Assembly: GCA_024291935.2 (NCBI GenBank) | Contig: CM044320.1 | Coordinates: forward strand, 48,736,001 to 48,800,000 | DNA: 64,000 bases | Direction: 5' to 3' | Source of the DNA: Okapia johnstoni | Taxonomy: Eukaryota; Chordata; Mammalia; Artiodactyla; Giraffidae | Part shown: piece after piece, positions 44,701 through 56,800 of the stretch | Layout of the letters: the number at the start of each line of letters is the position of its first letter | Position numbering within the stretch: the stretch's first letter is position 1 | Program-made: the position numbers and the translations under genes | Notes under the pieces: generated by a model | The model's database searches: none | The model's input: only the letters and a program-made list of their open reading frames with translations | What the model was told of the DNA's origin: nothing

Positions 44701-47700
44701 TTCTTGCAGGTTAGGTTCTCCTGGAAGCAGACTTTGAAGTGGAGGTTAGCATGCCAGAATCTCCTAGGGAATTACCGCCGTAGAAGAGAATGAAGGGGAG
44801 ATTGGCCAGAGGGAGAAGGTAGACTGAAATGCAGTCTCAAAAGAGGCCGCAACAGGAGCTTTAGAGCTGAGATGACCCTTCAGGCTGTTCCAGGTTGGCT
44901 TGAGGGAACTCAGCCTTTAAACCTCTGAATCTAGTCATCATTTTGTGCAGGCTGCCCTGGGGAAGGAGATAAGAGTTGGTGGTGGTGTGGGCACCTCTCT
45001 TCAGTCCAGGTGTCCACTATAGTACCCCTGGGGGAAAAAACCATAGTCACCTTAGTGGGAGAAATATTTGCTATCAACTGGTTATTAAAATAGGGCTTCC
45101 CTGATAAGACATAGCATTCAATGATAGTAACACTAGTAGTATCACTAACTCCCATTTAACAAGCGGTTATTACATGCTATTGTACTATATGATAGACACT
45201 ATTTTATTTAGTCTTACATATAACTCAGTGAAGTATGCATTGTTATTTCTAGCTGTCAATGAAGAAACTGAGGATCAGAGAGGTTAATTTACTTGCCTAA
45301 CGTCACATATGGTAGAGAGAGCTAAGATTTATGCTCAGGACTGACTCTAGTGCTATTACATAAACCTTTACATTCTACTGGAACACATACCATGTATTGA
45401 AATGCTGAACATTATTTTGGAAGATACCTGTCTAGGAATACAGGTTTGCCTTTCTTGTATAATGGATGGCATCACAAACCACGTTTAAACAACTTTGGTG
45501 AGTTGCTATGTAGATGCTAACAGTGTCAAGCAGTTTATAACTGCATCACTTTAAAAGGGAAAATGAATAATAGTCACTGCTCTGTTGACTATTAAAGTTT
45601 CTATTTCATGACAAAAGGTCCTGAAGTAGTGTAATATTGTTACCGTTGTTCTTTAGTCTCTAAGTTGTATCTGACTCATTTGCAACCCCATGAACTGTAG
45701 CTCACCAGGCTCCTCTGTCTGTGGTATTTCCCAGGCAAGAATACTGGAGTGGGTTGTCATTTCCTTCTCCAGGGAATCTTCCCGACCCAGGGATGGAACC
45801 TGCGTCTCCTGCATTGACAGTTGGACTCATTACTGCTGAGCCACCAGGGAAGCCTGAAGTAGTGTAGTTTAACAACCTTATAAAGCTAATAATGGCCATG
45901 GAACTCAGACCAGGAGGAGACATTCATTCAGTGGCAAAACCCCATCTACTCCAAATATTTCCAAATACAGTGTTGATTGACTTCATAAACAGAAAGTTGG
46001 GCCAGAATAAAAGAAGTAGCATTTTTGACACCCAAAAGAGAATGCATGTCTATTGAATATAGTCATGAAAGTCTCTTCGGTTTAACAATTTTCCTCATCT
46101 TTGAGATGGAAATTAAAATTGTCATTTACTTGTTTGTTTTCACTTCATTAGGTCTCTCTACATCAATCTCGTGGGACTCTGGGTGATCCTCGTCTGCTCA
46201 GTGCTTTGTGGGCTTGCCCTCTATTCCAGGTACCATGACTGTGATCCTTGGACAGCCAAGAAAGTGTCTGCACCAGACCAGGTCCGGTACCATGTCTTTC
46301 TTACGTGCAGTAATGACGTTCCCAAAGTTTATCAGCTGGGAGGAGAGAGTGTTCATGTTCTTGTAAAGTAATAGCAAATAGGCACATTATTCATTTTTAG
46401 TTTCTATAAAGCATTTGGAAAATTTTTATTTTGGTAGACATAACAAGAGTGAAGAATGCTACTTCCAATATTAAAATACTGAGAGATTTCCCTGGTGGTC
46501 CAATGGTGAAGGATCTGCCTGCCAGTGCAGGGGACACGGGTTTGATCCCTGGTCCCGGGATGATCCCGTATGCTGCAGAGCAACTAAGCCTGTGTGCCAC
46601 AACTACTGAAGCCCGTGCTCTAGAGCCCATGCTCTATAACAAGAAAAGGCACTGTAATGAGAGACCTGCACACTGCAATCAGAGAGAGGCCCCCTCTCAT
46701 TGCAACTAGGAAAGCCCAAGTGCCCTAACAGACACATGGTGCCAAAAATAAATAAATACATATATAATAGAAAAGTATATGGAAATACCTGGAAAAATTT
46801 TCAAGGCAGTTCATGCATTGACAAAGAAGCTGCAATACGATTGCTTAATTTGTGAAAGTTGCTCAGTCATCTCTGACTCTTTGTGATCCCATGGACTTTA
46901 TAGTCCATGGAATTCTCCAGGCCAGAATACTGGAGTGGGTAGCCTTTCCCATCTCCAGGGGATCTTCCCAACCCAGGGATTGAACCTAGGTCTCCCACAT
47001 TGCAGGCAGATTCTTTACCAGCTGAGCTGCAAGGGAAGCCCAAAATACTGGAATGGGTAGCCTATCCCTTCTCGATTGGATCTTCCTGACCCAGGTATCA
47101 AACCAGGGTCTCCTGCATTGCAAGCAGATTCTTTACCAACTGAGCTATTTGTAACCTAGTGTAATTGATATGATTACTTCATGCTAGCCTAGCCTATACC
47201 CTAATGAATGGATTGTTATAAAGTCTTGATGGCATACAGTATAATAGTCATATTCATAATATAGTGTTAGAAGCATTGTTGTGTGTTTTTTAAAAATCAC
47301 TTACTTGTGATGATTGGTTATTGCAGTTTCTGCAGTTATTAGAGAGAGACATACTGTGCAGTAACACAATTCTTTGAAATCAGTAATAAAACAGTAAAAA
47401 AAACTCTAACATGTTGTTTTGATATTAAATATCACTCACATCATACCTGTGTAAGGATAGGCTATCCACTTCAACAAAGTCATGCATATGATGTTCTACA
47501 TGTATATTTTTCTATATTAAAAAAAATCCACATATAAGCAGACCCATGCAGTTCAAACTCATTTTGTCCAAGGGTCAACTGTATAAGCAGCTCTAATTAC
47601 ATTTTCAATCCCGAATAGTGATTGAAGTTCACAGGTATAAACTTGAGTCATCAAGTGAAGTTAAATTAAGTGAGTGCTTCTTACTTAAGCACAGAGGTAT

Positions 47701-50700
47701 GTAAAAATATTTCCTTTAAATTGATTTATTATTCCAAAAATTGAGAACAGCTGCCTATTACTGAGCCTTTACTATATTCTGCGTGCTATACTAAGAACTT
47801 ACATAGATGATCTTATTTAAGTTTTGTAGCAACTCTATGAGGTTAGGATTATTATTCCTATTTTACAGATGAGGAAACTGAGGCTCAGAGAAACTAAATA
47901 ACAAAAGCCACATCTATCTGAATTCAGAGCCTATTCTACTCTTTTATTTAAATGTTAGCAGGTCAAACACATGAAAAGATGCTCAACATCACTCATTATT
48001 AGAGAAATGCAAATCAAAACCACAATGAGGTACCATTACACACCAGTCAGAATGGCTGCTATCCAAAAGTCTACAAGCAATAAATGCTGGAGAGGGTGTG
48101 GAGAAAAGGGAACCCTCTTACACTGTTGGTGGGAATGCAAACTAGTACAGCCACTATGGAGAACAGTGTGGAGATTCCTTAAAAAACTGGGAATAGAACT
48201 GCCATATGACCCAGCAATCCCACTGCTAGGCATACACACCAAGGAAACCAGAATTGAAAGAGACGCGTGTACCCCAATGTTCATCGCAGCACTGTTTACA
48301 ATAGCCAGGACATGGAAGCAACCTAGATGTCCATCGGCAGATGAATGGATAAGGAAGCTGTGGTACATATACACAATGGAATATTACTCAGCCATTAAAA
48401 AGAATACATTTGAATCGGTTCTATTGAGATGGATGAAACTGGAGCCCATTATACAGAGTGAAGTGAGCCAGAAAGAAAAGCACCAATACAGTATACTAAT
48501 GCATGTATATGGAATTTGAAAGATGGTAATGGTAACCCTATATGTGAGACAGAATAAGAGACACAGATGCATAGAACAGTCCTGTGGACTCTGAGGGAGA
48601 AGGTGAGGATGGGACATTCTGGGACAATAACATTGAAACATGTATATTGTCTTATGTGAAGCGGAACACCATTCCATGTTCTATGCATGGGACGGATGCT
48701 CAGGGATGGAGCGTTGGGATGACCCAGAGGGATGGGAAGGGGAGGGAGGTGGGAGGAGGGTTCGGGAGGGGGAGCACATGTGAACCCATGGCTGATTCAT
48801 GTCAATGTATGGCAAAAACTACTACAATATTGTAAAGTAATTAGCCCCCAACTAAAATAAATAATAAAAAAAATTAAAAAAAAATAAATGTTAGCAGGTA
48901 AAGAGTTTAATTTTTCATATTTGGAAACTTCAGTTATGTGGAATATCTTCCTTTAGTTCTTGATAAGATAAATGAGGTGCTAATTAATTTTATTTCATAG
49001 CCAATAGTACTCAAGAGTAAATTTTGGAATTTTTCAGCTCATGCCTTATTTGGTACTGGACATTTTGCAAGATTATCCGGGAGTTCCTGGACTTTTTGTG
49101 GCCTGTGCTTACAGTGGAACATTAAGGTATGAACTAGGACTCTAATAATACAAGTTTTCCCTCTTGGGATGTTTCTTTTATTATTGGATATTTGGGGGGA
49201 TAAAGCTGAATTCTGGACATGGGCACAAATGGCCCCCAATAGGTAATTATTCCATGTCTCCTTTCGGTCAGACTGACTCTTCTCTATGAGGGTTGTCTGT
49301 TGTCATAAGTTTTTGCTTTTATCTTTAGTCCCTACTGTCTAAAACATCATCACATATCCCATACAGTCACAATAATGATAATCAGTTGATGGTAAATTTT
49401 GCTGATGGTCAAAAATAAGGACCTACAGTCTTAGTTTAAAATACGAATGCAACTAAAGCATGGTCAGATGGAAAACTTAGAATACAAATCTATTACATGC
49501 TGAATAATATATACTGTCCAAAGAATCTTGTTTTGTGTTTGAGCTTATTCATTGCACTTTGTTCCTGTGTTATACTTATTATTATCATGTACAACATACG
49601 TTAGTGAAGATTCAGCAAATTAATATTATTATTTATGGTGTATGTTAGTGAAGACTTATGATAGTCCTTTCTATGCACAAAGAAAAATGTGCTTTAAAGT
49701 CATTATATAGTAATACTGCATAATCTAAGAGATTCTTTCATGGATAATAAGGATTAATTGCAAAATGGAAGCACCATTAAATTATCCTTTCTCACTATTA
49801 AGCCTATGGATTTGCCTTAATCATTCTTGGATGACAGCTTCCAGAAAGAGGATGATGTAATTATTAAAGAATAATGTAGTAGGTAAAATAGATAAAAAAA
49901 CAAAGTCCTACTATGTAACACAGGAAACTGTACTCAATATCTTATAATAAACCATGATGGAAAATAATATGACAAAGAATATATACATATTAATATATAC
50001 ATGTATATACTGAATAACTTTGCTGTAGGCCAGAAACTACCACAACATTGTAAATCAACTATACTTCAATAAAAAATTAAAAAAATAATGTAGTAGAAAT
50101 CTGGTTATATTTCAGAAATGACAATATGTTTTCCTTTTTCTTATTCCTAGTTAAGGTATTATTAAAGTTTACATATACATTAAAAATTTGGTTTCCCTTT
50201 ACAGCACAGTGTCCTCCAGTATTAATGCCTTAGCAGCAGTAACCATGGAAGACCTAGTGAAACCTCGCTTCCCATCTCTCTCGGAAAAGTCTCTCTCTTG
50301 GATTTCACAAGGAATGAGTAAGGTTTCATTTCACAATTCATTTTAACTCTGGGAGATCATTTTTAGAGATACCAGAAATTATTTTCCATTGAAAATATAG
50401 AGTAAGAATTTCTGAGTGTGAGTGTATGCATGCATGTGACTTAATGCAGTCATGGCCATATTTGCAATCAAGATTTGGGATGTACTTCAAACAATTGTCC
50501 GGTGACCACAAAGAACAATTTCAAGGGGTCCTATTTGGCTAACTTTCTTTTCTACCTTCTTCCTATCCCAAATCTATGTTAGAATTCTTAGCTACAGTTA
50601 AAAATTCAGCCCCTTTCCGTCAACCACAGTTTTAAGAGATATCCTTAGTTTGGAACCAAGAATCACACTTTTTCTCTATTACCTAAGAGGGTACTGACAG

Positions 50701-53700
50701 TTTAAGATATATAGTCTTATGTGTATGGATTGAAGATAAAGAAACAGAGTGTTATGATTTTTTTTAACCAATCTTGATTGTTCTATCTGCATGTGTAGGC
50801 TGTCCAGGAGATAGTCAATAAAATTGTATGAGGAATGCTCAACTTTATTCAATATGAATTCTCAAGTTCATAGATTGTAGGATCTTGTTAGGGGTTAAAT
50901 ATCATCTTGAATGGAAAGATATTTAACCTCAATTGCTAAATGTCCCAAATGCAGTGTTTGACTCAGGGAAACTTAGCTAGTGCACTTCTTCATTTTCATT
51001 TGGGTATACTTGTTTCAGGATGAATGACTAACAAATTTGTTTTGAAAAAAAGAATCTTTAACCTCAACTTAATAGCACTAGTAGACTGTCAAAGAAATAG
51101 TAAATAATATTCTGTTTTATACCACAATTCTGTATGTAATTGCCATGACTTTAGCCTGGAATACATACTTAATTTATATTCTTTAGTGTTCCCTAAATTT
51201 AAATAGCATTGAATTATTTTATTATGTACCTGATTTTAATCCTGGAACATAATTTAAAAAAAAATAACATAACGCTTCCTTAAAGGATATTTAGATGGGC
51301 TCATTATGGGATTGTTGAAGCTGTGTGGTTTAGTAGAATAAATAGAAGCTTTTGAAGCCAGACAGACTTGCTGGCCTCACTAAACTGCTTCACTAATTTA
51401 CTAACTGTTAGCCTCGAGCAAGGGGTTCCCAGGTGGCTCAGTGGTAAAGAACTTGCCTGCAGTTCAGGAGATGTGGGTTCAGTCACTGGTTTGGGAAAAA
51501 TCCCTTGGAGAAGGAAATGGTAACCCACTCCAGTATTCTTGCCTAGGAAATTCCATGGACAGAGGAGCCTGGCAGGCTGTAGTCCATGGGGTTGCAAAAG
51601 AGTAGGATATGACTTAGTAACTATGCAACAACAGAGCCTTGAGCAAACCCAGTTGAGCCTCTGTTTCTTTATAGGAAAAATGAAAACAAAAATTATTCAC
51701 TTTGTAGGTACTGTGAGATTTAGAGATAATCCATGTAAAACAAGAGGTATTAGCTGATACTCAAGGAATGATGTTGATGATGGTTAATAACAAATTGACT
51801 CTGCTAGTGTAGATGAAGCTTTCATTCATTTTGAAGGGTTGAATATAATCATTACGTTGAGGTATGTAACATGGCAAATGACTTGAATGTTTCTGATAAT
51901 TTGAGTACAAAAAACCCACAATGGTGACCATTCATGAGCTACCAAATAGAGAAGAATTCAGGGTGTAGGAAATACTATTTATATTAGGATTTAGAGACAT
52001 GGAAAATCATTGCAATAAAGCTGTTTTTAAAAAAATTAATGTAAAGTTTTCCATTCAGGCACAATGAGATTATTTACTCACTCTGTTTAACAAAGGTGTG
52101 AGTGCTTTATTAAGTAAGATAAAGATAACATAAGGAATGCACTAATTTTTTTATGAACAAATTTCTCACTCATTTTATTTTTTATATTTTGAAGTTTATA
52201 TGTGGGAAATTATATGAATGGATTTAAGGCGAGTTTTGTTGAATGGAAATCTTTAAAAATAAAAATGGAGGTTGTGTGGAATTTTCTTATGTGTGTTAGT
52301 TGCTCAGTTGTGTCCAGCTCTTTGCAACCCCATGGACTGTAGCCTACCTGGCTCCTCTGTTCATGGGATTTCCCAGGCAAGAATACTGGAGTAGGTTGCC
52401 ATTCCCTTCTCCAGAGTTTTCCTAAAGCAATTTCAAAAGTAAAATGTGTAGTTAAAGAAAATCTGGAAAATACTGAAAGCCAAAAAAATTCCATAAACTG
52501 ACCATCAGTGATAGCTTGAGAATTTCTATAAAGAAGTTTTGGGGAAAGAGTTTGGTAGAAGGGGGAATATAATACTTATCTTCAAGTTGCTTTTCTTTGC
52601 TTTTGTTTAACAGGAAAGGTTTGTGAATATTGATGGAGATTATAAGAAGGCTAAAGGTCCTAAAATTCTCTGGTGTGGAATGCCACTTCCCAGGAGAAAT
52701 GAACACTTAAAGTCAGAAGACTTTCTGATGTTTATTACTCCCTTCCCCCATCAGAGCAGAGCTAAATTGTGTCCTGTTTTTGGCAAACTGAAAAGAGAGA
52801 CCTGAGCTTTTCTTTACAAACAAATGTTTATGGAGGATTAGATTAGTAACGCAATGGTTTTTAGTTTTAAAATACCTGTAGTTAATTTTAGGGATTCTTT
52901 ACTTATATAACCTAATGTAATAAATCCTGGGACACAATATCAGGATTTTCTTTCCTCTTTACACACTGCTGACGCTGTAGAAAAACAGACTGTTGCCTTT
53001 TTACCTGACTCTGAGGTAGGTGGCCATTCTTCATTATAGTCATATTGCACACTTTGAATCAAGGTGTGGTAGCTTATTCTATTGAGAATTCTAATCCTCT
53101 GAGTCTGGATTTGCAATGGCTTTTATGTCATCCATATAGGTGTGCTGTTTGGAGCCCTGTGTATTGGCATGGCTGCAGTGGCTTCACTAATGGGAACTTT
53201 GTTGCAGGTAAGAGCTAATCCTCAAAGGTTTAAGTCATAATCACTAAATTCTTCTTTTTTTAAAAAGTTGATGTGATCATCCTTCCAGACTTCTCTCTTT
53301 ATATATCTACTCATAGACATACCAAGGAACAGATATGACTAAAGTCTTTAAAATTTTTTTTAATTAAAATTTGCATTTTGAGATAATCATAGGTTTACAT
53401 GTAATAGTAAAAAATAATACAGAGAGACTCCACATACCCTCTAGCCAGTTTCCTCAATGGTGAGAGACTTAGGTTACTTTTCCCTGTGGATGTCCAGTTG
53501 CTCTAACATCACTTGTTGTAAAAACTATCTTTCTTCCATTGATTGCCTTTGCACCTATGTGAAAAATCAGTGGAGCATATTTGTATGGGTCTATTTTGGT
53601 TTCTTTGTTCTATTCCGTTGATCTGTGTGTATATCCATTTGCCAAGATCACACAGTCTTGATTACTATCATGTAATAAATCTTGAATCCAGATTTACTGA

Positions 53701-53788
53701 TTCCTTCCACTTTACTGTTATTTTTCAAAATTTTTTTAGCTATTTTAGTTCCTTTGCCTTCCTATATAAAGTTTAGAATAATCTTCTC

Positions 53789-53847
<59 letters not shown>

Positions 53848-56800
53848 TGCTTAGATTTTGATAATATTGCCTTAAACCTATATAACAACTCAGGAACATT
53901 TTTACCACATTGAATCTTTTAATCCATAAATGTAGTATGTCTCTTCATTTATTTAGATCGTCCCTAAGTTTTTTCACCACCAACTGTGTAATTTTTATAA
54001 GTCCCATTTATATTTAATTAGATTTATACCTAAGTATTGGAGAAGGAAATGGCAACCCACTCCAATGTTCTTGCCTGGAGAATCCCAGGGACAGGGGAGC
54101 CTGGTGGACTGCCGTCTATGGGGTCGCACAGAGTCGGACACGACTGAAGCAACTTAGCAGCAGTAGCATACCTAAGTATTTCATTTTTTGAGTAATTTAA
54201 ATGGTATTGTATTTTTAATGTTTGTGTCCATGTGTTTGTTAATGTATACGAGATACAGTTGATTTTTGTATATTTGTCTATATCATGTGACCTTGTTGAG
54301 TTTACTTATCTGTCAACTTCAGATAGGGACAGTTTCATATCTTCTCTTCCAGTCTGCGCATGATGTACCTTTTGTTTCCTTATTGCTTCAATTTGTTATT
54401 ATTATTATTATATTATTCCTGTGGCTTCAGTTTCCACATCATGTTGAATAAGTGTAGGGAGAGTGAACACCATTGCCTTGTTGCCCAGTCTGAATGAGGA
54501 AAGTGAAAGTGGAAGTGAAAGTTGCTCAGTCGTGTCCTACTCTTTGCGACCTCATGGACTATACAGTCCATGGAATTCTCTAGGCCAGAATACTGGAGTG
54601 GGTAGCCTTTCCCTTCTCTAGGGGGTCTTCCTAACCCAGGGATTGAACCCAGGTCTCCTGCACTGCGGGTAAATTCTTTACCAGCTGAGCCACAAGGGAA
54701 GCCCCTGAATGAGGCTTCGTAATTCATTTAGTAATTCATTCTTGAGTACATTAGCTGTAAGAGTTTTGTATATCCCCTTTACCAAATTAAGGAAATTCCC
54801 CTTTATTCCTATTTTCCTGAGAGTTTTTATCATGAATGAGTGTTGAATTTTGTCAGATGATTTTTCTGCGTCATTTGATATAACAATATGATTTTCTTCT
54901 TTAGTCCTTTGACATGGTATATTATCCTGATTGATATTCAAATGTTGATCCAGCCTTGCATTTCTGGAGTAAACTTCACTTGGTCATAGCATATAGTTAT
55001 TTTTATATGTTGTGAATTCTATTTGATGATATTTTATTAAGAATTTTTACATCTACATTCATGAGAGATACTGATCTGTAGTAAAATTTTTTTGAAATGT
55101 CATTGTCTGGATTTGGTATTAGGGTCATACCAGCTTCATAGAATAAACTGGAAAGAATTTTCTCCTTTTTTCTAGAAGAGATTGTGCAAAACTGGTGTTA
55201 ATTCTTTGGTATAATGCTGTTTGGCATAATACTCTAGTGAAACCATCTGCTCTTGGGGGTTTCTTTTTGGGGGAATTTAAAATTATGAATTCAGTTTCCT
55301 TAGTAGTTATAGCTATTCAAATTACCTATTTCCTATTGGATGAATTATAAAATGGATCAAGGATTTGGTCTATTTCACCTAAGTTGTCAAATTTATGTTT
55401 GTGAAGTTATTCATAGTATTCCCTTATTATGCTTTTGATATCTGCAGAGTTTGTAGTGTTAGCTCTTGTTTTATTTCTAATATTGGTAATTTTATCTTTT
55501 ATCTGTTTTTTAGTCTTGCTAGAGGTTTGTCAATTTTTATTGATATTTTCAAAGAATCAGCTTCTTGCTTCACTGATTTTTCCATATTGTTTTTCTGTTT
55601 TAAATCATTGCTTTTTGTTATTATCTTCATTATTTTCTTTCTTCTGCTTACTTTGGATTTTGTTCTTCTCGAGGTAGGACCTTAGATGATTGATTTCAGA
55701 CTTTTCTTTATAATTTATGCACTAATTGCTAAAATATTCCCTCTCAGCACTTATAGCTGTGTCCCTCAACTTTTCATATTTTGTATTTGTATTTTAAAAT
55801 TTCCTTTGATATGTCCTTTTGACCCATGGATTGTTTAAAAGTATGTTACTTAGTTTCTAAGTGTTTGGAGATTTTCCTGTTATCTTGCTGCCATTAATTT
55901 ATAGTTTCATTCCAAGGTGGTCAGAGAACACATTCTGTATGATTTTAAGTCTTTAAAATTTGCTGAAGTCTGTTTTATACCCCAGGATATAGTATTTTGT
56001 ATCTGTTACAGGGGAACCTGAAAGGAATGTGTGCTCTGCCGTTGTTAAGTGTATATCCTAAAAGTGTCAATTATTAATAGATCTTCTCATTGATGGTTCT
56101 GAGTTCTTCTGTATCCTTCTGATTTTCTATTTAGCACTCTTCAACTGTTTAAGTCTTATTTTTTCTTCAAGTTTCAACTTAAACATTATTTTCTAAAAAG
56201 GATCTTTCTGTTACCTGGATGGGTTTGAGTTCCCCTCTATTATGTTCCCAGAGCACCTCATAGTTCTCTTATCATCCCCATTATAATACTTTATTGCAGT
56301 TATTTATTTAATGTCTGTTTTGCTAAATAGGTTATAATTCCATGAAGGTGAGGATTATGACATGGTTCTTTGATGCTGTACCAAATATCTGGTACAGTGC
56401 CTAAGACAAAGTAGATATTTTATACATTCAGGTTGAATGTAACTATTTATGTATTGGTTCATAAATATCTACTTATCTGATCACCCCTAAGTGGTCCATG
56501 AAATTTCCATGGCTACCTGGGTCCGACTCTAGGGACTCTGGGGCCTCAGCATGACCCAGAAACTTGAAGGTTAATGCTAGGCATAGCAAGTCCTCCAGAC
56601 TCCTGCTTCAGGCCTAAGATTTGGTTCCTTTCTGGTTGGTTGTTGCTAAGTGTATACCAGTTGTTAAAATAGTGTGCTCTCATTCTGATTATATGAATGA
56701 ATGAATGATTTACGTTTAGAAACTCTAACCTTATCTGGTACACCTAAGCTATAACCAACAAAACTCCTGTTAGTATGCTTTCCTTCATAGTCTGAATTAT

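Larger units (their letters stand above)
42061..46151 (+). other. SLC5A8 intron 6 (4.1 kb)
   Basis: Contains a CHR-type SINE, a BovB tail, a MIR, Bov-tA SINEs in both orientations, an antisense L1 3' end and a second MIR. 43,552-44,435 and 44,646-45,130 show nothing recognised. Confidence 0.9.
46282..49037 (+). other. SLC5A8 intron 7 (2.8 kb) with a weak donor
   Basis: Starts GTCCGG. Carries a CHR-type SINE, a long antisense Bov-tA-type dimer, a MIR and a 0.92-kb L1 inserted into the end of that MIR. If the donor were skipped, translation would run 30 more codons from the intron and stop at 46369-46371. Confidence 0.88.
50318..53139 (+). other. SLC5A8 intron 9 (2.8 kb)
   Basis: One full Bov-tA SINE and one truncated antisense SINE. 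50,318-51,409, 51,647-52,290 and 52,414-53,139 contain nothing I recognise. Confidence 0.88.
53340..56100 (-). mobile_element. Old L1, antisense (intron 10)
   Basis: Long reverse-strand ORF2 text: GGATGTCCAGTTGCTCTAAC, GCCTTTGCACCTATGTG, TTTATACCTAAGTATT, CAGAACACATTCTGTATG-like. The minus strand still shows fragments such as [19 protein letters not shown] near 54,750-54,830. Many stops. Two SINEs and an AT repeat lie inside. Confidence 0.88.

Noticed and set aside
47971..48519. 182-codon ORF as a novel intronic gene
   Set aside because: It is the intact C-terminal end of L1 ORF2 in a 5'-truncated insertion, with no promoter or start of its own.
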